A stretch of 64,000 bases of DNA. Origin: Streptomyces sp. NBC_00287 (lineage in GTDB: Bacteria; Actinomycetota; Actinomycetes; Streptomycetales; Streptomycetaceae). The position numbers and the translations under genes were made by a program. Below, one piece after another: positions 32,556-41,295 of this stretch. Below the pieces are notes generated by a model. The model did no database searches. It worked only from the letters and a program-made list of their open reading frames with translations, and had not been told where the DNA came from. The stretch's first letter is position 1; the number at the start of each line of letters is the position of its first letter. Location: the NCBI RefSeq assembly GCF_036173105.1, contig NZ_CP108053.1, positions 4,340,001-4,404,000 of the forward strand. The letters are read 5' to 3'.

Positions 32556-35069
32556 ATGAGCGACCCGGCATCCCCGCCCCGTTCCCTCGCGGAAGCGCTC
32601 CGCGCGCGGGACGACGCCTCCCTGGCCGTACTCCTGCGTGCCCGCCCCGACCTCATCACCCCCGTCCCGACGGACCTCACCCAGCTCGCGACAAGGGCCG
32701 GCACCCGCGCCTCCGTCGTCCGTGCCCTGGAGCGCCTGGATCGCTTCGCCCTGCAGACCGCCGAGGCCCTGGCCGTCGCCGCGGACCCGGCGCCGTACGA
32801 GGAGCTGCTCGGCCTGATGGCCGGCGACGAGGGCGACCCCGCCGTCGAGGGGGCCCTCCCCCGCGCCGTCGCCCTGCTGCGCGACCAGGCCCTGGTCTGG
32901 GGCGACGACGACCGGCTCCGTCTCGTCCGCACGGCCCTCGAGCTGCTCACGCCCACCCCGCAGCACCCGTCCCCCACGGGACTGGGCCCGGCCGTACGGG
33001 AAGCCACCTCGGGCATGTCCCCGGGCCGCATCCAGGAGATCGTCACCGCTGCCGGCCTGCCGTCCACCCACGACGCCGTCTCCGCCGTCACCGCGCTGAC
33101 CGCCCTGTTCACCGACCGGCACCGGATGTCCGCCCTGCTCGCAGGCGCCCCCGCCGAATCCCTCGAGGTGCTGACCCGCCTGATCTGGGGCCCGCCGTAC
33201 GGGCAGGTCACCGCCGATCCGGCGCCCCGGCTGCGCTGGCTCCTGGACCGCGGGCTGCTGCTGCCGACGACGCCGGGGACGGTCGTACTCCCCCGCGAAG
33301 TGGCCCTGCACCTGCGCGGCGGCCATGCACACCGCGCCACCGAGCCGCTGCCGCCCCCCGTGGAGGCCACGGCCATGCACCGTCCACAGGTTGTGGACGC
33401 GACGGCGGCCGGGCAGGCGTACACCGCGCTCGCCACCGTCGAGGAGCTGCTGAAGGACTGGGACGAGGGCGGCCCGGCGGTGCTGCGGGCCGGTGGGCTG
33501 AGCGTGCGCGATCTCAAGCGCACGGCCGTGGCGCTGGACGTCTCCGAGCCGGTCGCCGCGTTCTGGGTCGAGCTGACCTACGCCGCGGGGCTGCTCGCCT
33601 CCGACGGCGAGGCCGACGAGCGGTACGCGGCGACGCCCGCCTACGACGAGTGGCTGGAGCGGTCCCCGGACCGCCGCTGGACGCAGCTCGCGGAGGCCTG
33701 GCTGACGGCGACGCGGACGTCGGGCCTGGTCGGGGGGCGGGACGCCAAGGACCGTACGCTCTCCGCGCTCGGCCCCGGCCTCGACCGCTCGGCCGCCCCC
33801 GAGGTAAGGCACCGGGTCCTGACCCTGCTGGCCGGACTGTCGGAGGGCGCCGCCCCGAGCGCGGAGTCGGTACTGGCCCGGCTGCGCTGGGAACGCCCGC
33901 TGCGCGGCCCGCAGACCGGCGACGACCTGCGCGGTCAGCTGGCCCAGTGGACGCTCGCGGAGGCCGAGATGCTGGGCGTGACCGGCCGGGGCGCCCTGTC
34001 GGCACACGGCCGCGCCCTGCTGGGCGCACCGGAGCCGAGGCACCAGCAGGAGCCCCCCACCGGCCCCGGCGACAAACTCCCCGTCCACCACCGCCCCACC
34101 CCCACGACGGCCCCCCTCACCCCGCCCGAACAGGCGACAGCCTCCGCGGCGGCCGCCCGCCTGCTGGCCCCGCTCCTGCCCGAGCCCCTGGACCACGTCC
34201 TGCTCCAGGCGGACCTGACCGCGGTGGCCCCCGGCCCGCTGGAGCGCCCGCTCGCGGACATGCTCGGGGTGCTGGCGGACGTGGAGTCGAAGGGCGGCGC
34301 CACCGTCTTCCGCTTTACGCCCGGCTCGGTACGCCGCGCCCTGGACGCCGGCCAGTCCGCCTCCGATCTGCACGCCTTCCTCGCCGCGCACTCCCGTACG
34401 CCGGTGCCGCAGCCGCTGACGTATCTGATCGACGACGTGGCCCGTAAGCACGGCCATCTCCGGGTCGGCGCGGCCTCCGCGTACGTCCGCTGCGACGACG
34501 ACGCCCTGCTCAACGAGATCCTCGCCGACAAGCGCGCCGCGGGCCTGCGCCTGCGCCGCCTCGCCCCGACCGTGCTCGCCACCCAGGCCGACCCGGCGGC
34601 CCTGCTGGACGGCCTGCGCGCGATGGGCTTCGCCCCGGCCGCCGAATCCGCCGAGGGCGACGTCCTGATCACCCGAGCCCTGTCCCACCGCACCCCACCC
34701 CGCACGGCCCCCGAACCGGTACCGGAAGGCCCCCCGATCCCGGACTCAACCTTGTTGTCGGCGGCGATCCGCGCGATCAGAGCGGGCGACATGGCCTCCA
34801 CAACCCCCCGCAAACAGCCCCCGCTCTCCGGCGGCGACCTCCCCCGCACCAGCTCAGCCGAGACCCTCGCCACCATGCAGGCCGCCGTCCTCACCGGCGA
34901 GACCCTCTGGATCGGCTACGTCAACGCCGAGGGCGCCGCCACCCAACGCGTCATCGCCCCCATCCGCGTCGAGGGCGGCTTCGTCACGGCCTACGACCAC
35001 ACGGCGGACGAGGTACGGACGTATCCGTTGCACCGGGTGACCGGGGTGGCCGAGCTGGCGGACGACTGA
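32556..35069 (+). CDS. Helicase-associated (Helicase_C_3/WYL-like) partner of XPB
   Basis: An 837-residue protein without Walker motifs. The N-terminal region is helical with winged-helix segments. The central and C-terminal part resembles the XPB/Ssl2-like Helicase_C_3 domain (DHVLLQADLTAVAPGPLERP, FRFTPGSVRRALDAG, LTYLIDDVARKHGHLRVG). The last 80 residues (TLWIGYVNAEGAATQRVI ... TYPLHRVTGVAEL) look like a WYL domain. Actinobacteria, including M. tuberculosis, keep this gene next to xpb, as here with 60 bases between. The two probably act together in DNA repair or remodelling, but its activity is not known. Confidence 0.85.
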   Translation: MSDPASPPRSLAEALRARDDASLAVLLRARPDLITPVPTDLTQLATRAGTRASVVRALERLDRFALQTAEALAVAADPAPYEELLGLMAGDEGDPAVEGALPRAVALLRDQALVWGDDDRLRLVRTALELLTPTPQHPSPTGLGPAVREATSGMSPGRIQEIVTAAGLPSTHDAVSAVTALTALFTDRHRMSALLAGAPAESLEVLTRLIWGPPYGQVTADPAPRLRWLLDRGLLLPTTPGTVVLPREVALHLRGGHAHRATEPLPPPVEATAMHRPQVVDATAAGQAYTALATVEELLKDWDEGGPAVLRAGGLSVRDLKRTAVALDVSEPVAAFWVELTYAAGLLASDGEADERYAATPAYDEWLERSPDRRWTQLAEAWLTATRTSGLVGGRDAKDRTLSALGPGLDRSAAPEVRHRVLTLLAGLSEGAAPSAESVLARLRWERPLRGPQTGDDLRGQLAQWTLAEAEMLGVTGRGALSAHGRALLGAPEPRHQQEPPTGPGDKLPVHHRPTPTTAPLTPPEQATASAAAARLLAPLLPEPLDHVLLQADLTAVAPGPLERPLADMLGVLADVESKGGATVFRFTPGSVRRALDAGQSASDLHAFLAAHSRTPVPQPLTYLIDDVARKHGHLRVGAASAYVRCDDDALLNEILADKRAAGLRLRRLAPTVLATQADPAALLDGLRAMGFAPAAESAEGDVLITRALSHRTPPRTAPEPVPEGPPIPDSTLLSAAIRAIRAGDMASTTPRKQPPLSGGDLPRTSSAETLATMQAAVLTGETLWIGYVNAEGAATQRVIAPIRVEGGFVTAYDHTADEVRTYPLHRVTGVAELADD

Positions 35070-35129
35070 GCTTGATCGTTCGCATGTGCGGCACACTGGA
35101 GGTTTGGACCAGTCCGGAGGGATGCGTAC

Positions 35130-36773
35130 GTGAACGGACCGTTGATCGTCCAGTCCGACAAGACCCTGCTCCTGGAAGTCGACCATGAGCAGGCCGACGC
35201 ATGCCGTCGGGCCATCGCTCCGTTCGCCGAGCTGGAGCGGGCGCCGGAGCATATTCACACCTATCGGGTGACCCCGCTCGGGCTGTGGAACGCGCGTGCC
35301 GCCGGGCATGACGCCGAGCAGGTCGTGGACGCGCTCGTGCAGTACAGCCGGTATCCGGTGCCGCACGCGCTGCTCGTCGACATCGCCGAGACCATGGACC
35401 GGTACGGCAGGCTGACGCTCTCCAAGCACCCCGCGCACGGGCTGGTCCTGACGACCACCGACCGTCCGGTGCTGGAGGAGATCCTGCGCTCCAAGCGGAT
35501 CATGCCGCTGGTCGGCAATCGGATCGACCCGGACACCGTCGCCGTGCATCCCTCCGAGCGCGGGCAGATCAAGCAGACGCTGCTGAAGCTGGGCTGGCCG
35601 GCCGAGGATCTCGCCGGGTACGTCGACGGCGAGGCGCATCCGATCGAGCTGGTCGAGGACGGCTGGGCGCTCAGGCCGTACCAGAAGCAGGCCGTGGAGA
35701 ACTTCTGGCACGGCGGGTCCGGGGTCGTCGTACTCCCCTGTGGTGCCGGTAAGACGCTGGTCGGCGCCGGGTCCATGGCGCAGGCGAAGTCGACCACGCT
35801 GATCCTCGTCACCAACACCGTCTCCGCCCGGCAGTGGAAGCACGAGCTGGTGAAGCGGACCTCGCTCACCGAGGACGAGATCGGCGAGTACAGCGGGACG
35901 AAGAAGGAGATCCGGCCCGTCACCATCGCGACGTACCAGGTGCTGACGACCAGGCGGAAGGGCGTCTATCCGCACCTGGAGCTGTTCGACTCCCGGGACT
36001 GGGGGCTGATCCTCTACGACGAGGTGCATCTGCTGCCCGCGCCCGTCTTCAAGTTCACCGCCGATCTGCAGGCGCGGCGGCGGCTCGGGCTGACCGCGAC
36101 CCTCGTCCGTGAGGACGGGCGCGAGTCGGATGTCTTCTCGCTCATCGGCCCGAAGCGGTTCGACGCTCCCTGGAAGGAGATCGAGGCGCAGGGGTACATC
36201 GCGCCCGCGGACTGCGTGGAGGTCCGGGTGAACCTCACCGACGCCGAGCGGCTCGCCTACGCCACCGCCGAGCAGGAGGAGAAGTACCGCTACTGCGCGA
36301 CGACCGACACCAAGCGCAAGGTCACCGAGGCTCTGGTACGGCGTTTCGCGGGCCAGCAGATCCTGGTCATCGGCCAGTACATCGACCAACTCGACGAACT
36401 GGGCGAGCACTTGAACGCCCCCGTCATCAAGGGCGAGACCTCCAACGCCCAGCGCGAGAAGCTCTTCGACGCCTTCCGGCAGGGCGAGATCAGCGTGCTG
36501 GTCGTGTCCAAGGTCGCGAACTTCTCCATCGACCTGCCGGAGGCCACGGTCGCCATCCAGGTGTCGGGCACCTTCGGCTCCCGCCAGGAGGAGGCGCAGC
36601 GCCTCGGCCGCGTCCTGCGTCCCAAGGCCGACGGCCACCAGGCCCACTTCTACTCGGTGGTCGCCCGCGACACCCTCGACCAGGACTTCGCCGCCCATCG
36701 CCAGCGCTTCCTGGCCGAGCAGGGGTACGCATACCGGATCGTGGACGCGGACGAGCTCCTCGCGGAGAGCTGA
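35130..36773 (+). CDS. XPB-type DNA repair helicase
   Basis: A 547-residue superfamily 2 helicase. A damage-recognition-like N-terminal domain precedes the first RecA fold with Walker A LPCGAGKTLVGA (about 203), the DEVH box YDEVHLLPA (about 297) and motif III GLTATLVREDG. The second RecA fold has FSIDLPEATVAIQVSG and motif VI GSRQEEAQRLGRVLR. The RED-like motif (RED in LVREDGR) is kept, as in archaeal XPB. The GTG start has GGAGGG 7 bases before it. It unwinds damaged DNA 3'-5'. Its last 124 bases overlap the convergent glycosyltransferase gene. Confidence 0.93.
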   Translation: MNGPLIVQSDKTLLLEVDHEQADACRRAIAPFAELERAPEHIHTYRVTPLGLWNARAAGHDAEQVVDALVQYSRYPVPHALLVDIAETMDRYGRLTLSKHPAHGLVLTTTDRPVLEEILRSKRIMPLVGNRIDPDTVAVHPSERGQIKQTLLKLGWPAEDLAGYVDGEAHPIELVEDGWALRPYQKQAVENFWHGGSGVVVLPCGAGKTLVGAGSMAQAKSTTLILVTNTVSARQWKHELVKRTSLTEDEIGEYSGTKKEIRPVTIATYQVLTTRRKGVYPHLELFDSRDWGLILYDEVHLLPAPVFKFTADLQARRRLGLTATLVREDGRESDVFSLIGPKRFDAPWKEIEAQGYIAPADCVEVRVNLTDAERLAYATAEQEEKYRYCATTDTKRKVTEALVRRFAGQQILVIGQYIDQLDELGEHLNAPVIKGETSNAQREKLFDAFRQGEISVLVVSKVANFSIDLPEATVAIQVSGTFGSRQEEAQRLGRVLRPKADGHQAHFYSVVARDTLDQDFAAHRQRFLAEQGYAYRIVDADELLAES

Positions 36774-37855
36774 GCCGCCAGCAGGGTCAGCGCGAACAGG
36801 GCGTACGGGGACGCCAACGGCTGTTGCCACCACGGGAGATGAAGGTCCAGGTCGCCCTCGTGGGGCAGCAGCCACATCGTGCGGGCGGTGAAGACGGCCG
36901 TCGTGAGGGCAGCGAGGTGACGTCTGCGGTCCGCCAGGAGTACCGCGATCAGCGGGACGCACCACACCCAGTGGTGGGACCAGCTGATCGGGGAGACGAG
37001 CAGGGCCGTGGCTGCCGTCAGGAGGATGGCGTGGCGGTCGTCGCGGACCGCCTGCCACAGCGCGACGGCCGCGATCGCCGCCGCCGGGAGGAGCAGCCAG
37101 GCGAGGCTCGGTGTCGGGTCTCCCAGGGCCCGGGCGATCAGGCCCTGGAGGGACTGGTTGTCCACGATCCACGCCTTGCCCACGCGGTCGATGTCGTAGA
37201 GGTGGCGGGTGAAGTAGTCGAGGGTGGCTGTGGGGAGGGCCAGGGCGCCGAGCAGGACGGTGCCGGCGCAGGCCGCCGTCGCGGTGAGCGCCTCTCGGCG
37301 GTGGCCGCGCAGCAGCAGGTACGCGATGAAGACGGCCGGGGTCAGTTTGATCCCGGCCGCGATGCCTACCGCGATGCCCTTGCCGCGTGCGCCGGGCGGT
37401 CGGGTGAGGTCCCACAGGATCAGGCAGACGATCGCGAGGTTGGTCTGGCCGAACAGGACGGTCTGGAAGACCGGTTCGAGCCAGAGGGCCCCGGCTGTGG
37501 CGGTGCAGATCGTCCTGGGGCGGACGGTCAGTCCCGCGAGTCGGGCCGAGAGGTGGATGAGCCAGGCGAGCAGGAGCGCGTTGCCCGCGAGGAAGGCCGC
37601 CTTCAGGACGGTTACGGGGAGCAGCGCCGCCGGGACGAACAGCAGGGCCGCGAACGGGGGGTAGGTGGCGGGGAGATGCCACTCGGTGACCGTGAAGCCG
37701 TACAGATCTCCGCCCTGTACGACCGCCTGTCCCTCGGCCCGGTAGACCAGCGCGTCGGCCATCGGGAGGCCCTGGTGGGCACAGAGGGTGGCGAAGGCGG
37801 TGCCGGAAACCGCCGCAAGAAGAAGGGTGGTTACGGTGTGTGATCTACGGGTCAC
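36650..37855 (-). CDS. GT87-family polyprenyl-phosphate mannosyltransferase
   Basis: A 401-residue membrane enzyme (DUF2029/PimE-like). It has about ten hydrophobic spans and an early acidic pair in MADALVYRAEGQAVVQGGDL, followed by LPATYPPFAALLFVPAALL, a family hallmark. It should transfer mannose from a polyprenyl donor to a lipid or glycan outside the membrane. The last 41 codons are antisense to XPB; their product (SSSASTIRYAYPCSARKRWR) is a basic tail that looks unlike a membrane-enzyme end and may be accidental. The GTG start lies 6 bases after TAGGGT, the leaderless layout. Confidence 0.85.
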   Translation of the reverse strand: MTRRSHTVTTLLLAAVSGTAFATLCAHQGLPMADALVYRAEGQAVVQGGDLYGFTVTEWHLPATYPPFAALLFVPAALLPVTVLKAAFLAGNALLLAWLIHLSARLAGLTVRPRTICTATAGALWLEPVFQTVLFGQTNLAIVCLILWDLTRPPGARGKGIAVGIAAGIKLTPAVFIAYLLLRGHRREALTATAACAGTVLLGALALPTATLDYFTRHLYDIDRVGKAWIVDNQSLQGLIARALGDPTPSLAWLLLPAAAIAAVALWQAVRDDRHAILLTAATALLVSPISWSHHWVWCVPLIAVLLADRRRHLAALTTAVFTARTMWLLPHEGDLDLHLPWWQQPLASPYALFALTLLAAQLSARSSSASTIRYAYPCSARKRWRWAAKSWSRVSRATTE

Positions 37856-37861
37856 GCTGTG

Positions 37862-37867
37862 ACCCTA
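37862..37867 (-). promoter_or_regulatory. -10 box of leaderless GT87 promoter
   Basis: On the minus strand TAGGGT lies exactly 6 bases before the GTG at 37855, with no Shine-Dalgarno between. It sits in the 17-base gap after the small gene at 37873-38058. Confidence 0.4.
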
Positions 37868-37872
37868 GGGGG

Positions 37873-38058
37873 TTACTTGTGGCGGACGCCTGCTTCCTCG
37901 CCGTACTCACCGAGGATGATCACGTCGAAGGCGGCGCCAGCGAAGACCTTCACGGCGCGCAGGGCGTCGCCGAGGCGGTGGCGGTGGCTGCCGAGGACCG
38001 GACTGGCTCCGGCGGCCGGGGGGCGGCCGGGGGCTGGGTGGATGGTTGCTGCGCTCAT
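37873..38058 (-). CDS. 61-residue conserved-looking protein
   Basis: A short protein with a Pro/Ala/Gly-rich N-terminal half (SAATIHPAPGRPPAAGASPV) and an ordered C-terminal half (RHRLGDALRAVKVFAGAAF then DVIILGEYGEEAGVRHK) that may form one amphipathic helix and a strand. Codon use is typical for the genome. The ATG at 38058 has GGAG 4 bases upstream. It is the gene before the GT87 glycosyltransferase, 17 bases away. I do not recognise a family and cannot assign a function. Confidence 0.65.
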   Translation of the reverse strand: MSAATIHPAPGRPPAAGASPVLGSHRHRLGDALRAVKVFAGAAFDVIILGEYGEEAGVRHK

Positions 38059-38170
38059 GTCTCCATGGTTGCTCGCGGGCGGTAAGGAGAGCATCGGCCT
38101 GCCGGGCGAACCGCCGTACGGCCCTCGTACACCTCCGGACCGACCCGTACCCCCCGGAGAGGAGGGGCCC

Positions 38171-38182
38171 GTCCCCTAGGGG
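38171..38182. promoter_or_regulatory. 12-bp palindrome upstream of the HelD-like gene
   Basis: TCCCCTAGGGGA is a perfect 12-base palindrome about 150 bases before the TTG start. A possible -10 box TAGAAT lies at about 38220. No match to the rifamycin-associated element known upstream of some helR genes is seen. Confidence 0.35.
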
Positions 38183-38328
38183 ATGAGAAAACCGTTGGTC
38201 TCCCCCTCCGCCGTTCACCTAGAATCTCCGCTCTTGCCCGCCTCCCCTCACGGAGTGCCGCCGCCCGGCCGGAAACCGGACGGCTTCTCGCAGCGCCCGA
38301 ACCCCGTAGGCCCACCGGAGGCACCCCC

Positions 38329-40341
38329 TTGTCCACGCCCGCCGACGACCCCCTCTCCCGTGAGCGTTCCCACCTCGCCTCCTCCCGCGCCGCCCTGCGT
38401 GCGATGCGCGAGGACGTCGAGGCGCTCGACATCAGGGACGTCACCGCGAACTGGGTCAACGCCGAAGTGCTCGCCCACCAGATCGACGAGCGGATCAAGG
38501 CGCTGGCCGACCTGAGCCACACGCCATTGTTCTTCGGCCGCCTCGACTATCTGACACAGAGCGAGCGGTTCTACATCGGGCGCCGGCATGTGCACGATGC
38601 CGTCGGCGATCCGATGGTGATCGACTGGCGGGCGCCGGTGTCGCAGCCGTTCTACCGAGCGTCCAAGAAGGACCCGATGGACGTGGCGCTGCGCCGCCGT
38701 TTCGGTTACACGGGCGGCGATCTCACCGCGTACGAGGACGAGCATCTGTCGGATCCGGCGGAGGCCGCGCGGACCAGCAAGCTGCTCCAGCAGGAGATCG
38801 AGCGTCCGCGTGTGGGCCCGATGCGGGACATCGTCGCGACGATCCAGCCGGAGCAGGACGAGATCGTACGGTCCGGTCTGGGCGGGACCGTGTGTGTGCA
38901 GGGAGGTCCCGGGACCGGAAAAACGGCGGTCGGTCTGCACCGGGTGGCGTACCTGCTGTATGCCCACCGCGAGCGGCTGGCCCGCACCGGGACGCTGGTT
39001 ATCGGACCGAACCGGTCCTTCCTCAGCTACATCGAGCAAGTCCTCCCCGCCCTCGGTGAGTTGACGGTCCGACAGGCGACCGTGGACGACCTCGTCGGGC
39101 AGGTGGAGGTGCGCGGTACGGACGACGCGGCGGCGGCGATCGTCAAGGGTGACGCGAGGATGGCGGAGGTGTTGCGGCGGGCGCTGTACTCGCATGTGAC
39201 GATGCCGACGGAGGGGGTCGTGGTGGTGCGGGGATCGCGCCGCTGGCGGGTGCCGTCGTACGAACTCGAGGAGATCGTCCGGGAGTTGCTGGACCGGGAG
39301 ATCCGTTACGGAGCGGCGCGGGAGGCGCTGCCGCAGCGGATCGCGCATGCGGTGCTGGTGCAGATGGAGCGTTCGGGGGAGGCGCCGGACGATCGGGTGC
39401 AGGACGCGGTGGCGCGCAATACGGCGGTGAAGGCGGCCGTGAAGGCGATCTGGCCGGTGGTGGAGCCGGCGAAGCTGGTGCTGCGGTTGCTGACGGATGC
39501 GGAGTTCCTTGCGGAGCACTCGGAGGGGGTGCTGAGCGAGGAGGAGCGGAAGCTGATCCTCTGGGCTCGGCCGGTGCGGTCGGTGAAGTCGGCGAAGTGG
39601 GCCGCGGCGGATGCGGTGCTGATCGACGAGGCGACGGATCTGATCCAGCGGACGCATTCGCTGGGGCATGTGGTGCTGGACGAGGCGCAGGATCTGTCGC
39701 CGATGCAGTACCGGGCGGTGGGGCGGCGGTGTACGACGGGGTCGGCGACGGTGCTGGGGGATCTGGCGCAGGGGACGACGCCGTGGGCGACGCGGAGTTG
39801 GGCGGAGGCGCTGTCCCATCTGGGGAAGCCGGAAGGGGTGGTGGAGGAACTGACGGCGGGTTTCCGAGTCCCGACGGACGTGATCACGTACGCCTCGCGC
39901 TTGCTGCCGCACATCGCGCCAGGGCTTACACCGGTGGCCTCGGTCCGTGAGAATCCCGGCTTCTTCGAGGTGCGGTCGGTGGGTGATACGGCGGAAGTCG
40001 TGAGTGCGTGTGAGGAGTTGCTGCGGAACGAGGGCTCGACGGGGCTGATCGCGGCGGATGCGCGTATCCCGGAACTGTCGGAGGCGCTGGGGGCGGCGGG
40101 GATCGGGTACCTGTCCCCCGGCGAGGAGACGACGTCGCAGACCCGGCTGACGCTGGTCCCGGCATCGCTGGCGAAGGGTCTGGAGTACGACTACGTGGTC
40201 CTGGACGAACCCCGGGCGGTGGTGGACGGCGAGCCGGACGAACGGACGGGCTTGCGGCGGCTGTACGTCACGCTGACGCGAGCGGTATCGGGCCTGATCG
40301 TGACGCATGGGGCGCCCCTGCCGCCTGAGCTGACGGCCTGA
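38329..40341 (+). CDS. HelD-like UvrD-family RNA polymerase motor
   Basis: A 670-residue superfamily 1 ATPase. An N-terminal coiled-coil-like helical hairpin (SRERSHLASSRAALRAMR) is followed by Walker A GGPGTGKTAVGLHR (about 191), Walker B HVVLDEAQDLSPMQ (about 447), motif IV TAGFRVPTDV and motif VI LYVTLTRAVSG. The N-terminal arm, and the segment SLAKGLEYDYVVLDEP instead of a UvrD motif V, fit the actinobacterial HelD class that removes stalled RNA polymerase; some members (HelR) give rifamycin tolerance. It starts with TTG: GGAGG lies 9 bases before, and no ATG or GTG is closer. Confidence 0.85.
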   Translation: MSTPADDPLSRERSHLASSRAALRAMREDVEALDIRDVTANWVNAEVLAHQIDERIKALADLSHTPLFFGRLDYLTQSERFYIGRRHVHDAVGDPMVIDWRAPVSQPFYRASKKDPMDVALRRRFGYTGGDLTAYEDEHLSDPAEAARTSKLLQQEIERPRVGPMRDIVATIQPEQDEIVRSGLGGTVCVQGGPGTGKTAVGLHRVAYLLYAHRERLARTGTLVIGPNRSFLSYIEQVLPALGELTVRQATVDDLVGQVEVRGTDDAAAAIVKGDARMAEVLRRALYSHVTMPTEGVVVVRGSRRWRVPSYELEEIVRELLDREIRYGAAREALPQRIAHAVLVQMERSGEAPDDRVQDAVARNTAVKAAVKAIWPVVEPAKLVLRLLTDAEFLAEHSEGVLSEEERKLILWARPVRSVKSAKWAAADAVLIDEATDLIQRTHSLGHVVLDEAQDLSPMQYRAVGRRCTTGSATVLGDLAQGTTPWATRSWAEALSHLGKPEGVVEELTAGFRVPTDVITYASRLLPHIAPGLTPVASVRENPGFFEVRSVGDTAEVVSACEELLRNEGSTGLIAADARIPELSEALGAAGIGYLSPGEETTSQTRLTLVPASLAKGLEYDYVVLDEPRAVVDGEPDERTGLRRLYVTLTRAVSGLIVTHGAPLPPELTA

Positions 40342-40344
40342 TTC

Positions 40345-40405
40345 CTCGCCCTCCTCAAACGCCGGAGGGGCTGCTTTTAGCCCGTCCGGCGTTTGAGGAC
40401 GAGGC
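40345..40405. terminator. Long hairpin after the HelD-like gene
   Basis: The left arm around CTCAAACGCCGGAGGGGCT pairs with AGCCCGTCCGGCGTTTGAG, with CCTCG/CGAGG ends closing the stem. This is a common Streptomyces terminator motif and lies between the convergent helD-like and cutC genes. Confidence 0.75.
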
Positions 40406-40428
40406 CCGTTCAGGGCCGAAAGGGGGGT

Positions 40429-40447
40429 CTGGGGGCGCAGCCCCCAG
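40429..40447. terminator. Second hairpin in the helD-cutC gap
   Basis: CTGGGGGC (40429-40436) pairs with GCCCCCAG (40440-40447) around GCA. A third GGGGG/CCCCC arm follows at about 40449-40466. Together with the previous hairpin it forms a strong double terminator. Confidence 0.6.
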
Positions 40448-40506
40448 TGGGGGTCCCCCCTCTGGGGGAGGGACGGGTAGGGGCGGCGGGGGCGAAGAAG
40501 GTCTGG

Positions 40507-41199
40507 TCAGCCCCCGTCCAGCACCCCCCGCCACTCCCCCACCGCCGCCTCCGACACCGGCCCGGCCCAGCCCCCCGGCCGAGCCGCCCCGCCGATATGG
40601 AACGCGTCGATCCCGGCCGACAGCAGATACGGCACATGCTCCAGCCGCAACCCCCCACCCACCAGGATCCGCTGCTCGTACCCCGGCTCCCCACCCCGCG
40701 CCGCCTCCGCCAGCAACGTAGGCAAGCCCTCGTCCACCCCCACCGCAGACCCCGCCGTCAGATACGTGTCCAGCCCCGGCAAACCGTCCAGCGCCTTCCG
40801 CAGCGCATCCCGATCCCCCGCCCGGTCGATCGCCCGGTGAAACGTCCACCGGCACCCGCCCAGCACCCCCACAACCCGCTCCACCGCATCCAGGTCGACA
40901 CCCCCGTCCGCGTCGAGGAACCCGAGCACGAACTCCTCGGCCCCCACCCCCCGCATCTCCCCGGCAACCCCCACCAGCCGGTCCACATCCCCCGCCGCGA
41001 ACCCGTCCGCCAACCGCAACATCACCCGCACCGGAATATCCACCGCGGCCCGAATCCCCGCCACGGTCGCGGCCGACGGAGTCAGCCCGTCGGCCGCGAT
41101 GTCGGTGACCAGTTCGAGGCGGTCCGCGCCTCCGGCCTGGGCGGCGACCGCGTCCTCGACGTCGAGGGCGATCACCTCCAGGAGTGCACGCTTGCTCAT
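40507..41199 (-). CDS. cutC: CutC-family protein
   Basis: A 230-residue TIM-barrel protein of the CutC family. It has the N-terminus LLEVIALDVEDAVAAQAGGA then DRLELVTDIAADGLTPS, the central VRVMLRLADGF, and the RAIDRAGDRDALRKALD helix. The family is named for copper homeostasis in E. coli, but that role is disputed. Here the only regulatory hint is a DasR-like site 40 bases upstream, which points to aminosugar metabolism rather than copper. The ATG at 41199 gives the usual family start. Confidence 0.9.
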   Translation of the reverse strand: MSKRALLEVIALDVEDAVAAQAGGADRLELVTDIAADGLTPSAATVAGIRAAVDIPVRVMLRLADGFAAGDVDRLVGVAGEMRGVGAEEFVLGFLDADGGVDLDAVERVVGVLGGCRWTFHRAIDRAGDRDALRKALDGLPGLDTYLTAGSAVGVDEGLPTLLAEAARGGEPGYEQRILVGGGLRLEHVPYLLSAGIDAFHIGGAARPGGWAGPVSEAAVGEWRGVLDGG

Positions 41200-41238
41200 G
41201 GGGCCCCATTCGTCGGCGACCAGAGGTCGACTACAGCT

Positions 41239-41254
41239 ACAGGTCTAGTCCAAT
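41239..41254. promoter_or_regulatory. DasR-like operator (dre) upstream of cutC
   Basis: ACAGGTCTAGTCCAAT matches the DasR consensus ACTGGTCTAGACCACT at 13 of 16 positions, including the central GGTCTAG and CC. It lies 40-55 bases before the cutC start, in a likely promoter region, where a GntR-type DasR dimer would repress the gene. Confidence 0.6.
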
Positions 41255-41295
41255 CCTGCTCCAAGACTACGCCGACTACACAACCCCGATCACTC

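Noticed and set aside
32521..32560. Possible leaderless start of the helicase-associated gene with N6 spacing
   Set aside because: The spacing is 7, not 6, and a weak Shine-Dalgarno-like CAGG is present, so I left it out of the exact-spacing set.
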